A DNA stretch of 64,000 bases from an uncultured Prevotella sp. Its GTDB lineage: Bacteria; Bacteroidota; Bacteroidia; Bacteroidales; Bacteroidaceae. The stretch lies in assembly GCA_900539625.1 (NCBI GenBank), contig UQCW01000003.1:1-64000 (forward strand), written 5' to 3'. The notes under the pieces were generated by a model, which made no database searches, was not told the origin of the DNA, and saw only the letters and a list, made by a program, of their open reading frames with translations. The position numbers and the translations under genes were made by a program. Shown in pieces: positions 41,245 through 49,771 of the stretch; the first letter of the stretch is position 1; each line of letters opens with the position of its first letter.

Positions 41245-41710
41245 GGTGGTAGGGTTCGCCTTTGAGGATGGTCATGGCGCGATAGCATTGCTCCACGAAG
41301 AAGAGGCGGACCATCTGATGGGAGAACGTCATTTTGGAGAGCGAAATCTTTTCTTTGGCCAGCGCGTAGATTTCCGGAGAAAAACCATAGGGGCCGCCAA
41401 CGACAAAGACCAGGCGGCGGGCGCCGGATGCCATGCGTTGTTGCAGATATTTGGCATATTCAATGGAGCGAAATTCGCGGCCACCTTCGTCGAGCAGAAC
41501 GAGGTGGTCACCGTCTTTCAGAAGTTTGCGTATGGCTTCTCCTTCTTTGGTTTTTTGCTGTTCGGGAGTCAGCGCCTTGGTGTTTTTGAGTTCCGGGATG
41601 ACTTCCATTTCGAAGGGAATGTAGTGCTTGAGTCTTGAAGTGTAGTCGGAAATCATGCCTTGCAAGGGGGCGCTGGTTGTTTTGCCGACAACGATGAGTT
41701 GGAGTTTCAT
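41237..41710 (-). CDS. rlmH: 23S rRNA (pseudouridine-1915-N3)-methyltransferase RlmH
   Basis: 157 residues, of normal length, a SPOUT methyltransferase that modifies pseudouridine 1915 in helix 69. The SAM-binding knot motif is FVVGGPYGFSPE near residues 102-113. The C-terminal SHQMVRLFFVEQCYRAMTI is the family signature. The N-terminus MKLQLIVVGKT is standard. It is the upstream member of a coupled pair with the exported nuclease-like gene. Confidence 0.96.
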   Translation of the reverse strand: MKLQLIVVGKTTSAPLQGMISDYTSRLKHYIPFEMEVIPELKNTKALTPEQQKTKEGEAIRKLLKDGDHLVLLDEGGREFRSIEYAKYLQQRMASGARRLVFVVGGPYGFSPEIYALAKEKISLSKMTFSHQMVRLFFVEQCYRAMTILKGEPYHHE

Positions 41711-41791
41711 ATCTTGATGTAAACCGACAGGGTGGGGCGGCGTTTTTATTTTGATGTGGTGTAGAGGGGATTTTTACCATCACTAAACATA

Positions 41792-41822
41792 AAAGGTGTC
41801 CAATTTATCCTTGGACACCTTT
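41792..41822 (-). terminator. Terminator after the zinc-ribbon gene
   Basis: A perfect 12-bp stem AAAGGTGTCCAA/TTGGACACCTTT (41792-41803 with 41811-41822). The U run on the minus strand is TTTTATG. It lies 31 bp past the stop at 41853. Confidence 0.75.
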
Positions 41823-41852
41823 CATGTAATTGCTTTGCGCTCCTGCTCACCA

Positions 41853-42659
41853 TTACTTGGCGAGTTTGCGGGTGCGGCGTTTTGGCTTTTCAGTTTCGGT
41901 CGTTTCGATTTTCACGCCGGCCAATTCAGGGTCGATCATGATGCGTCCGCAGTATTCGCAAACGATGATTTTCTTGCGCATGCGGATGTCGAGCTGGCGC
42001 TGTGGCGGAATCTTGTTGAAGCAGCCACCGCAGGCACCGCGTTCTACGTAAACGATGCCCAAACCATTGTGTGAGTTATTGCGGATGCGCTTGAAGGCAG
42101 AAAGCAAGCGCGGTTCGATGGCGAGCTCCAGCGTCTGTGCTTTTTCGCGCAGGCGTTCTTCTTCGGCCTTGGTTTCGGCGGTGATCTCATCGAGCTCTGA
42201 TTCCTTCACGCCGAGGTCAGCGCGGCGCTCTTCCAGTTTGTTCTTGCAGTTGGCAATGTCGTTTTCCTTACCAGCGATGGCCTTTTGTGCTTCGCCGATT
42301 CTCTTGTTGAGCAATTCAACTTCGAGCGTCTGGAATTCGATTTCTTTCGAGAGCGTGTCGTACTCGCGGTTGTTTTTCACATCGTTGAGCTGGCCTTTAT
42401 AGCGCGTGATTGCAGCCTGTGCTTCATCGATTTTGTTTTTCTTGGCCTCAATGTCTTGGTTGAGCGCTACGATGTCGTCGTCGTATTTCTTCAGACGCGT
42501 GGTCAAACCCTCAATCTCGTCTTTAAGGTCGCTTACTTCCAAAGGAAGTTCGCCGCGAAGCGTTTTGATTTTGTCAATTTCTGAAAGCATTGTCTGCAAC
42601 TGATAGAGGTTCTTCAGCTTCTGTTCAACAGACATGTCTGCAACGTCTTTCTTAGCCAT
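41853..42659 (-). CDS. Coiled-coil protein with C4 zinc ribbon
   Basis: 268 residues. Residues ~10-190 are a long charged coiled coil (e.g. LKDEIEGLTTRLKKYDDDI). The C-terminal zinc ribbon has CGGCFNKIPPQ near residue 212 and CEYCGRI near residue 236. It ends with a basic, T/K-rich tail. This family (zf-RING_7) is widespread in Bacteroidetes and usually sits beside a Nif3-like gene, as here, but its role is not established; nucleic-acid or ribosome binding is likely from the fold. The stop codon is the TAA of AAGTAATGG, the end sequence of the family A repeats. Confidence 0.88.
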   Translation of the reverse strand: MAKKDVADMSVEQKLKNLYQLQTMLSEIDKIKTLRGELPLEVSDLKDEIEGLTTRLKKYDDDIVALNQDIEAKKNKIDEAQAAITRYKGQLNDVKNNREYDTLSKEIEFQTLEVELLNKRIGEAQKAIAGKENDIANCKNKLEERRADLGVKESELDEITAETKAEEERLREKAQTLELAIEPRLLSAFKRIRNNSHNGLGIVYVERGACGGCFNKIPPQRQLDIRMRKKIIVCEYCGRIMIDPELAGVKIETTETEKPKRRTRKLAK

Positions 42660-42752
42660 AATGATAAATGCTTATTTATATGTGTTTCTTTTAAAAATCT
42701 TTGTGGGGCGTGCCAAGGGCTTTAAGCGGAGTCGCCTTTCTTGGGGCTTGCC

Positions 42753-43535
42753 CTATAGGTATTGAATCGGATTGGTGTTCACCTCCGTCAGGAATAGCGG
42801 CAGGGAAGGGAGGCTTTGCGAGAGGATGTCGCGCAGGAGCTGTATGGTGTACTGTTCGCTTTGGTAGTGTCCCAAAACGCCTATCCAAATTTCGCTTTCG
42901 TGCCCGAAATAACGGTGGTAGCCCATTTCTCCGGTGAGGAAAACGTCGGCTCTGGCTTCAATGGCTTCGTCGATGAGAAAGTCTCCGGCACCGCCGCACA
43001 AGGCGATGCGTTTGACGGGACGTTGAGGCCCATTGTTGTGCATCAGGCATTCAACACCGAATATTTCTTTCACCTCTTTAAGGAAGTCCATCGCTTGGCA
43101 TTCCTTTGGCAGGTTGCCGATGATTCCGCTTCCGCCTCGTCCATCTGGCAGCGGTTGCAGAAACTTTGTGTCTTGCAGGTTGAGCTTCTCTGCAATGCGG
43201 AAATTCACGCCTGCGGGGGCATTGTCGAGGTTGGTGTGGGCGGCATAGATGGCAATGTTTTTCTGGATGGCACGCTGCATGCAACGCGTCACCTGCGTGC
43301 GTCCGTCTACGCATTTCACACCGCGAAACAGAAGCGGATGGTGTGCCACAATCATGTTGCAGCCTTTGCGCTCAGCTTCGTCGACAACGTCTTCAGTGAC
43401 GTCTAAACACAATAAGACCCCTGACACTTCTTGCGCTCCTGTTAATCCAATCTGCAGGCCTGCATTATCGTAGCTTTCCTGCAGCGGCAGAGGCGCAAAC
43501 CGTTCAAGGGTCTGGGTGACTTCCTTTATTTGCAT
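42753..43535 (-). CDS. Nif3-like dinuclear metal-centre protein
   Basis: 260 residues, the YbgI/YqfO family of hexameric proteins with two bound metals. Conserved pieces include LQESYDNAGLQIG near residue 20, the metal-binding VAHHPLLFRGVK near 63-74, IYAAHTNLDNAPAG near 100, and FLTGEMGYHRYFGH near 220. Relatives are annotated as GTP cyclohydrolase 1 type 2 homologues, but the activity of most is unproven. It is upstream of the zinc-ribbon gene. A minus-strand TAACTTTG box at 43558-43565 is a likely promoter. Confidence 0.92.
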   Translation of the reverse strand: MQIKEVTQTLERFAPLPLQESYDNAGLQIGLTGAQEVSGVLLCLDVTEDVVDEAERKGCNMIVAHHPLLFRGVKCVDGRTQVTRCMQRAIQKNIAIYAAHTNLDNAPAGVNFRIAEKLNLQDTKFLQPLPDGRGGSGIIGNLPKECQAMDFLKEVKEIFGVECLMHNNGPQRPVKRIALCGGAGDFLIDEAIEARADVFLTGEMGYHRYFGHESEIWIGVLGHYQSEQYTIQLLRDILSQSLPSLPLFLTEVNTNPIQYL

Positions 43536-43649
43536 ATCTCTTGAGATGATTTCGCGGCAAAGTTACTAATTATTTGTGAGATACACGTGGGGAGAGGGTC
43601 AGTTTTTCGCGCTGGGTGGCGTGGAAAACTTCAAAATGGGGTTTGGGGC

Positions 43650-44408
43650 TTATTGGTCTTTGTTTTTCACGTAGCCCTGATATTTTTCGGGCAGGTCGGC
43701 CATGATGGTGTCATAGCTGGCTTTCATGGTCTGGTTGATGTCGGCAATGCCCTTGCCTTGCGGCATGATGGGTTTGTGGATGACGAGGCGCATGCGGTGG
43801 AAATTGACGAAATTGAAGCCGGCCATGCGGGGCAGCACGTCGAACGAGCCATCGATGGTGATGGGGACAACGGGCAACTGGAGTTCGTCGGCCAACTGGA
43901 AGGCGCCTTTGCGGAAGAGGCCCATGTGGCCAGTGAAGGTGCGCGACCCTTCAGGGAACACCACGAGGGAGGTGCCGTGCTGGAGTGTGTTGCGGGCGTT
44001 GTCGATGGTTTCCTGGATTTTCTTCGGACCGGATTTGTCGACGAAGATGTGGTGGGCTCTCTCGCAGGCATAGCCAACTAGGAAGATGCGGCGCAGGGCT
44101 TTCTTCATCATCCATTTGAAGTTGCGGCCCAAGAAACCGTAGATGAGGAAGATGTCCATCGGACCTTGGTGGTTGGCTACAAAAACGTAGCTCTGATGGC
44201 GGTCGATGTGTTCGCGTCCTTCAATCTTGATGGGGAGCAGGAGGATGCGGCAGATGAAGACCGACCACAGTTTGCCTGGGTAGTAGCCCCAGAAATGTGC
44301 GCTGCCAATGAAGCAGCCGATGATGGTGGCGAGAGCTGTCAAGACGGTCGCAATCAAGCCCAGGGGGAGGGCGATGCACAATTGGTAGATTCTGTATAGA
44401 ATTTTCAT
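43650..44408 (-). CDS. plsC: 1-acylglycerol-3-phosphate O-acyltransferase (PlsC-like)
   Basis: 252 residues. It makes phosphatidic acid at the inner membrane. There is an N-terminal membrane segment (YQLCIALPLGLIATVLTALATII). The catalytic motif is FVANHQGPMDIF (the HX4D block, near residue 80), and the substrate motif is VVFPEGSRTFTG (near residue 152). A further LPVVPITIDGS is typical. It is followed downstream by the Nif3 gene, across a 114-bp gap. Confidence 0.9.
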   Translation of the reverse strand: MKILYRIYQLCIALPLGLIATVLTALATIIGCFIGSAHFWGYYPGKLWSVFICRILLLPIKIEGREHIDRHQSYVFVANHQGPMDIFLIYGFLGRNFKWMMKKALRRIFLVGYACERAHHIFVDKSGPKKIQETIDNARNTLQHGTSLVVFPEGSRTFTGHMGLFRKGAFQLADELQLPVVPITIDGSFDVLPRMAGFNFVNFHRMRLVIHKPIMPQGKGIADINQTMKASYDTIMADLPEKYQGYVKNKDQ

Positions 44409-44486
44409 AAGTGTGTTATTGGCGTGAGATGGTTTGTGAGTGGGTGTTCAGATAATCTGGTTTTTCCATGCATCTGCTCACCTGCT

Positions 44487-44538
44487 TAGTGATGGTGAAA
44501 GGATAAGTTGACGTCAAGTTATTTTTCACCATTGCTTA
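44487..44538. repeat. Family A repeat, minimal copy A6
   Basis: Two inverted ends (TTAGTGATGGTGAAAGGATAA and TTATTTTTCACCATTGCTTAA) lie with almost no centre between them. The right end encodes the last residues LSNGEK and the stop of the metallophosphoesterase gene. Confidence 0.7.
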
Positions 44539-45691
44539 ATTGAATGACGTTGATTTCAGGCCAGGCTCCCAGTCGGAAAGGAAGCAGAACTTCGCCTGTG
44601 CCGAGGCTGACGTAGAGCGTATGGCCATTTTGGTCGGTGTATTCACCGCCCCATTCTTTATAAAACCAGGAGGCGGGGGAGAAGTTGCCGATTTTAAACT
44701 GCATGCCGTGGGTGTGGCCTGAGAGGGTTAGCGGAATGGTGGTGTTGGGGACGACTTGGCGGTGCCAGTGGGAAGGGTCGTGCGAGAGGAGGATTTTGAA
44801 GCAGTTGTCTTTCAAATTCCTTTGTGCACGTGGCAGGTCGGCCAAAGCGGGGAAGGGCGGCCGCCCGTCATTTTCCACTCCGATGATGGCAATGCTGTCG
44901 TTGCCGCGCCGGATGATGTGATTGTCGTTGAGCAGCAAATGCCAGTTCATGGCGCGTTGCCGGTTTTGCAGGCGGCGGATGTCGGCCAGACTGTCGAGGG
45001 GCGATTCCCAGCGGAAATATTGCGCGTAGTCGTGGTTGCCCATGATGGAGATGACGCCGTCTTTGGCTTTCAGCTGCCGAAGAATCGGTTCGAATTCGTA
45101 GATTTCCTCCGCATGGTAGTTCACGAGGTCGCCGGTGAAGACGATGAGGTCGGGGCATTGCGCGTTGACGCTGTCGACAATGTTGCGGACCACTTGTGGC
45201 TGTCCGTGCAGGGTGCCGACATGGAGGTCTGACAACTGGACGATGCGGTAGCCGTTGAAGGCTGGGGGGATGCGGCGGTCGGTGTAGGTGTAGTGTTTCA
45301 CAACCAAGTGCCGGTAGCCGCCCGTCATGCCATAGGTCATGGCGGCGAGGCTGAGTAGGGAGGTGATGACAGCCGCGATGTTGATGGCATGGGAAATGCG
45401 CGGTGCGCGGCGTTTTGCCATTTGTCCTAACCCGAGCAGCAAGGCCAGCAGGGCCTGAGGCACCAGAAATGTGAGCGTGACGGAGAGCAGTTGCCCTTTC
45501 CAGTGGTCGGCGGCCATGGAGTAGCTCTCATTGGCGGCGGTCAAGATTAGGAGTAGCGAGAGTGTTGCCGACGGTGTGTAGACAAGCCATCGTTTCCATC
45601 CTTTGACGTGGCGGTGCCACCACAGGCGGTTGATGCCACATGCGGGAAGCATTAGCAGGACTACGAGCGGGATGAGAATGCGTAGTATCAT
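44519..45691 (-). CDS. Membrane-anchored metallophosphoesterase (YkuE-like)
   Basis: 390 residues. The N-terminal ~130 residues carry about four membrane helices (MILRILIPLVVLLMLPACGI, then WLVYTPSATLSLLLILT, etc.). The phosphoesterase domain follows, with YRIVQLSDLHVGTLHG, LIVFTGDLVNYH, SIMGNHDYAQYF, KILLSHDPSHW and LTLSGHTHGMQF, so all metal ligands are present. YkuE-type enzymes are linked to lipid or cell-envelope phosphoester hydrolysis. Its C-terminus LSNGEK comes from a palindromic repeat, as in the kinase at 17.7 kb. Confidence 0.9.
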   Translation of the reverse strand: MILRILIPLVVLLMLPACGINRLWWHRHVKGWKRWLVYTPSATLSLLLILTAANESYSMAADHWKGQLLSVTLTFLVPQALLALLLGLGQMAKRRAPRISHAINIAAVITSLLSLAAMTYGMTGGYRHLVVKHYTYTDRRIPPAFNGYRIVQLSDLHVGTLHGQPQVVRNIVDSVNAQCPDLIVFTGDLVNYHAEEIYEFEPILRQLKAKDGVISIMGNHDYAQYFRWESPLDSLADIRRLQNRQRAMNWHLLLNDNHIIRRGNDSIAIIGVENDGRPPFPALADLPRAQRNLKDNCFKILLSHDPSHWHRQVVPNTTIPLTLSGHTHGMQFKIGNFSPASWFYKEWGGEYTDQNGHTLYVSLGTGEVLLPFRLGAWPEINVIQLSNGEK

Positions 45692-45880
45692 AAGTAGGTG
45701 GTCAAAATTATTTTTATATATGTGCCAAGAGCATTATTTTTACATTTGAAACGTCCTCTCGGGCGCATCTACTTACCTTGTTTTCAGTCGCAATGCCCGC
45801 ATTGCTCCTTCACCCAAGGTGGCGTATCTGCATCCCGATAGAACATTTCAAATGTAAAAATAATTCTGACCACCTACTTA
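45692..45880. repeat. Family B palindromic repeat, copy B2
   Basis: About 189 bp. The ends AAGTAGGTGGTCAAAATTA and TAATTCTGACCACCTACTT are inverted. ACATTTGAAACGTCC-like and GAACATTTCAAATGT segments are mirrored inside, and the centre has GCAATGCCCGCATTGC. It starts 1 bp from the metallophosphoesterase ATG. A partial end (AAGTAGGTG) recurs at 45906. Confidence 0.75.
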
Positions 45881-45926
45881 TATATATAGGTGATGTCATA
45901 TATATAAGTAGGTGTTTTACGGAATA

Positions 45927-46877
45927 TCAGATATCCTTGAGATTTCCAACCAGATAGCGTCTGACATCATCGGGAAGCAGGCCGCGGCGTTTTGCATAGT
46001 CGCAAAGTTGCGCCTCGTCAATGGTTCCGATGCTGAAATGGCGCGTTGCTGGGTGTCCGAGCATCAGTCCGGCAACGGCGGCGTGGGGTTGCATCATGCC
46101 GTTCTCCGTGAGGGTAATGCCGATGCGCTCCAAGGGGAGGATTTTGGCGAAGTCGAAGATGAAACTCTGGTCGGGCATGGAGGGGTAGCCGATGGCGGGC
46201 CGGCGCCCTTGGTATTTCTCCGAGAAAAGTTCTTGACAGGAGAAACGCTCGCTGGGGGCATATCCCCAAAGCGTTTGCCTCACTTGCTCATGGAGCCGCT
46301 CAGCCGCCGCTTCGGCCAGACGGTCGGAGAGCGTTTGCACCAACAAGCGTTTGAAGTCGTCATGGTCATAAAGGTGTTCCATGGAGATTTCGGCGGCAGT
46401 GGCAAAAAGTCCGATGACGTTGCCGATGGGCAAAACGTGGATGTCAGCGTCGGAGGGTGGGCGGTGTGGACTGATAAAATCGGCCAGGCAGAGGTATGGG
46501 GCGTTTTTTTGTAGGACTTGTTGCTGGCGCAGGAAACACAGGCGGCGCGGTGTCGTGCCGTCGGGGTTTGCCGCCACCATTACGTCGTCGCCGTCGCTCC
46601 ACGCTGGAAACAATCCGACGATGCTGTTTATGCGGCAGTTTTTTGATGACAGCGTTCTCAACATCTGTTGAGCTTCGGCATAGAGATTGATACCCTCGCG
46701 GGCCTGTGCCTGGTCGGATTCCGGAAATTGTGCCTGCCAGGCACCACGACACCCTGGACAATCGTGCACTTGTGTCACTGTGGCGAAGCGCGGCGGCATG
46801 CCCCATGCGTGGAAGAAGTATATCCAGTTGATGTAGGGCGCGAGTTCCGTAATGGTATATGCTTGGATGTGGAGCAT
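45927..46877 (-). CDS. Free-standing methionine synthase activation domain protein
   Basis: 316 residues resembling only the C-terminal activation domain of cobalamin-dependent methionine synthase (MetH). The N-terminus has ELAPYINWIYFFHAWGMPP. The SAM-binding signature is GRRPAIGYPSMPDQ near residue 222, and DADIHVLPIGNVIGLFATAA and ENGMMQPHAAVAGLMLGHPA are also as in that domain. The domain uses S-adenosylmethionine to re-methylate oxidised cobalamin. No MetH catalytic gene is in the window, so the protein probably acts on a separate, shortened MetH encoded elsewhere. Confidence 0.85.
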   Translation of the reverse strand: MLHIQAYTITELAPYINWIYFFHAWGMPPRFATVTQVHDCPGCRGAWQAQFPESDQAQAREGINLYAEAQQMLRTLSSKNCRINSIVGLFPAWSDGDDVMVAANPDGTTPRRLCFLRQQQVLQKNAPYLCLADFISPHRPPSDADIHVLPIGNVIGLFATAAEISMEHLYDHDDFKRLLVQTLSDRLAEAAAERLHEQVRQTLWGYAPSERFSCQELFSEKYQGRRPAIGYPSMPDQSFIFDFAKILPLERIGITLTENGMMQPHAAVAGLMLGHPATRHFSIGTIDEAQLCDYAKRRGLLPDDVRRYLVGNLKDI

Positions 46878-46969
46878 GGCTGGTTGGGTGGGTTTGGCTT
46901 ATGGGGTTGCCGGTGTGGGCTTTTCGGGAGAATGGATTTGAGATTTCTGCTTGCTTGTCAGATGGGGAG

Positions 46970-48310
46970 TTATCGGTCGAAGGTCACAGGTTGTCCGCGG
47001 AATGCCTCGTTCGTGATGCGGCCTTGGTTGTATAGCAGGAAACCGTTGCAATAGGTCTTCTCAACGCGCCAGTTAAAGACGTGTCCCTCCATCGGACTCC
47101 AGTTGCACTTGCTCTCAATGCGGTTGGGCGTCAACGTCCAAGGAGCGTGCGGGCGCAACAACACGAGGTCGGCTTTATAGCCTTCGCGCAAGAAGCCGCG
47201 TAGTTCGACATTAAAGAGGCGGGCTGGGGCGTGGCACATGAGTTCAACGAGGCGCGTCATTGGAAGTATGCCCTTGTCGACCAATTCAAGCATAGACACG
47301 AGAGAAAATTGCACCATCGGCATGCCGGAGAGCGCTTTGGCCGCACCGCCGATTTTCTCATAGATGGCGTGTGGAGCATGGTCGGTGGCGATGGTGGCGG
47401 CTGTTCCGTCGTTCAGCGCTTTGCGTAGGGCTTCGCGGTCGGCTTTGGTCTTGACGGCCGGATTGCATTTGATGCGGGCTCCGAGGCGGGCGTAGTCTTC
47501 GTCGCAGAAGAGCAGGTGTGGCACGCAGATTTCGGCCGTTATGTTGGGATGTTCTGGAGAGAACAGTGCCAACTCGCGTTCCGTTGATATATGGGCCACA
47601 TGCAGGCGCGTTCCGTATTCTTTGGCCAGTTCAACGGCTTTCGTTGTTGATGCAACGCAGGCTTCTTCGGAGCGGATGAGCGGATGAAACTTGATGTCTG
47701 GGTCTTCCCCGTTCTTTTCCTTGCAGGCCTTCATGTTGTCGTTGATGATTTGGCTGTCTTCACAATGAACCATGACTGGCATTTTTGACACTTGGAAAAT
47801 CTTGCGGAGCGCTTTGTCGTCATCGACAAGCATGTTTCCAGTTGAGGCTCCCATGAAGAGTTTCACGCCTGCCACCTTTCTCGGGTTCAGATGAAGCAGT
47901 GCATCGGTGTTGTCGGTTGTGGCTCCCAAGAAGAATCCGTAGTTGATGCAGCATTTCTTTGCAGCGATGGAGAATTTCTCGCGCAAGGCTTCGGTGGTGG
48001 TGGTCTGCGGTTTGGTGTTCGGCATGTCGAAGACGGTGGTGACACCGCCTGCTGCGGCGGCTCGGCTCTCGCTTTCCATGTCGGCTTTGTAAGTCAGTCC
48101 AGGATCGCGAAAATGTACGTGTTCGTCCATAACGCCAGGGATGAGGTAGCATCCTTCTGCATCGATGATGGCATCTGTGGCGATGCTTGAATAGTCGACA
48201 TCACCTTCGAATATTCGTCCGATGTGTTCGTTCTCGATGAGGAGCGCGCCTTTAAATTCGCGTCCTTCGTTCACCATGATGACATGGTCAATCAGTAGTC
48301 TGCGTTGCAT
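46970..48310 (-). CDS. pyrC: Dihydroorotase
   Basis: 446 residues from MQRRLLIDHVIMVNEG. It is an amidohydrolase of the longer class I type and closes the pyrimidine ring from carbamoyl-aspartate. The metal motif HVHFRDPG is near residue 60, with further histidines in MVHCEDSQ and LHVAHISTERE and the catalytic Asp in IATDHAPH. GGVTTVFDMPNT near 90-102 is also typical. Related amidohydrolases (allantoinase, dihydropyrimidinase) are less likely from the DEHVHFRDPGLTYK pattern. An upstream in-frame start would add low-quality sequence. Confidence 0.9.
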   Translation of the reverse strand: MQRRLLIDHVIMVNEGREFKGALLIENEHIGRIFEGDVDYSSIATDAIIDAEGCYLIPGVMDEHVHFRDPGLTYKADMESESRAAAAGGVTTVFDMPNTKPQTTTTEALREKFSIAAKKCCINYGFFLGATTDNTDALLHLNPRKVAGVKLFMGASTGNMLVDDDKALRKIFQVSKMPVMVHCEDSQIINDNMKACKEKNGEDPDIKFHPLIRSEEACVASTTKAVELAKEYGTRLHVAHISTERELALFSPEHPNITAEICVPHLLFCDEDYARLGARIKCNPAVKTKADREALRKALNDGTAATIATDHAPHAIYEKIGGAAKALSGMPMVQFSLVSMLELVDKGILPMTRLVELMCHAPARLFNVELRGFLREGYKADLVLLRPHAPWTLTPNRIESKCNWSPMEGHVFNWRVEKTYCNGFLLYNQGRITNEAFRGQPVTFDR

Positions 48311-48546
48311 GTTGTTCTCGTGGTTGGTTGCAGGGCAGGGGATGGTGCGCTTAGAGGTTCCAAAGTTTGCTTGGTGGATTCTCAAGCTTGCTTGGTGGCA
48401 AGCATTTTGATGCAATGCACCGTGCCGCATGCGCCTTATATAGTATATGCGTAAAGGTGGAGCTGTATTGAGCCCCACCTTTTTTCATATTATTGTGTTC
48501 AGGTCTTTTTTCGAAAAAATGATTTCAAACAGGAAGAGCCGGGATT

Positions 48547-49296
48547 TTATTTTCTCGGTTTGATTTTGCCGCAGATGGCCGCCCAGCGAAGGCGTACCAC
48601 GCCGAAGAGCGCTTCGCCAAAGATGCCTCCGCTCATTTTGCTCGTTCCAAGCTGGCGGTTGACAAAGATAACAGGCACTTCCTTGATTTTGAATCCGAGT
48701 TTATAGGCCGTGAACTTCATTTCAATCTGGAAGGCGTAGCCCTTAAAGCGGATGGCATCGAGGTCGATGGTCTCAAGCACTTTGCGGCGATAGCATTTGA
48801 ATCCGGCCGTGGTGTCGTGGATGGGAACACCCGTCACGATGCGCACATATTTTGAGGCATAATAGCTCATCAGCACGCGTCCCATAGGCCAGTTGACAAC
48901 GTTTACGCCGCTTACGTATCTGGAACCGATGGCAACGTCGTAGCCGTCTTTCGCGCAAGCGTTGTAGAGTCGTGGCAAATCGTTGGGGTCGTGGCTGAAG
49001 TCGGCATCCATTTCGAAGATGTAGTCGTAGCCATGTTCCAGCGCCCATTTGAATCCGGCAATGTAGGCCGTTCCAAGGCCCAGTTTGCCTTGGCGCTCAA
49101 CGAGGTGCAACTTGTCTTTGAACTCTCCAGCCATGAGCCGCTTGACGATGTCGGCAGTGCCGTCGGGCGAACCGTCGTCAATGATAAGTATTTCAAAATC
49201 GTGTGCTTCCAGTCCGCGGACGGCGCGGATGATGCTCTCAATATTTTCTTTTTCGTTGTAGGTCGGTATGATAACGACGCTATCACTCTTTTCCAT
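48547..49296 (-). CDS. Polyprenol-phosphate mannosyltransferase-like glycosyltransferase (family 2)
   Basis: 249 residues, GT2 fold, resembling dolichol/polyprenol-phosphate mannose synthases. Motifs: VVIIPTYNEKENIES at the N-terminus, LIIDDGSPDGTAD near 36-48, EMDADFSHDPNDL near 95-107 (the metal DxD-like site), and GFKCYRRKVLE near 165. It ends at a soluble VRLRWAAICGKIKPRK, so it lacks the C-terminal GtrA-like membrane domain some homologues carry. A stand-alone GtrA protein is at 24.1 kb. A minus-strand TACTTTTG box (about 49414-49421) may be its promoter. Confidence 0.9.
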   Translation of the reverse strand: MEKSDSVVIIPTYNEKENIESIIRAVRGLEAHDFEILIIDDGSPDGTADIVKRLMAGEFKDKLHLVERQGKLGLGTAYIAGFKWALEHGYDYIFEMDADFSHDPNDLPRLYNACAKDGYDVAIGSRYVSGVNVVNWPMGRVLMSYYASKYVRIVTGVPIHDTTAGFKCYRRKVLETIDLDAIRFKGYAFQIEMKFTAYKLGFKIKEVPVIFVNRQLGTSKMSGGIFGEALFGVVRLRWAAICGKIKPRK

Positions 49297-49712
49297 ATAT
49301 GACGTTTGTTTGTATTCTGATTATGGGGTGGCTTGAAAATCTCCAGAGAACGGCTCGTGCTTTTTCGCAAAACGGCTCGTGCTTTGATTGCGGAAATCGG
49401 AGACCTCCCTTATGCAAGTACAAAAGTACGATTTATGGTTATATGTGCCAAGGATTATGCCGTTAAACTTTCTTCTTTGGGTATTTGTAGTAGTGTTGAG
49501 GAAGCGTTATAGTAGTGCTGTGGTAGCGTTATGACCGCATTGCTGTTGCGTTGTTGCGCGGTGCAGGAGGCGTGTTGTTGGAACATTCCTTTATGGGGTA
49601 GTCTGAAAAACTTTTAGGAGGAATATGGTGTTGTCCAACCCCTAAAAAGGCAAGTGTGGAAGACATTTTTGCACGAAAAGGCGGGTTGTATGCAATTTAT
49701 TTGCACAAAGAT
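49297..49712. other. Gap between glycosyltransferase and FadL genes
   Basis: No gene is seen. Features: a minus-strand promoter-like TACTTTTG near 49414 and a degenerate run built from AGTGTTG, GCGTTAT and GTAGTG units (49490-49560). I would call nothing else. Confidence 0.45.
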
Positions 49713-49743
49713 TTTGTTGCTGTGCAGATTAATTGTACTTTTG
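49713..49743 (+). promoter_or_regulatory. Promoter of the FadL-family gene
   Basis: TTTG (49713-49716), a 19-bp spacer and TACTTTTG (49736-49743). The leader is about 22 nt. Confidence 0.8.
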
Positions 49744-49771
49744 CCGCCGATTTTACCAATTAAACAGAAGA

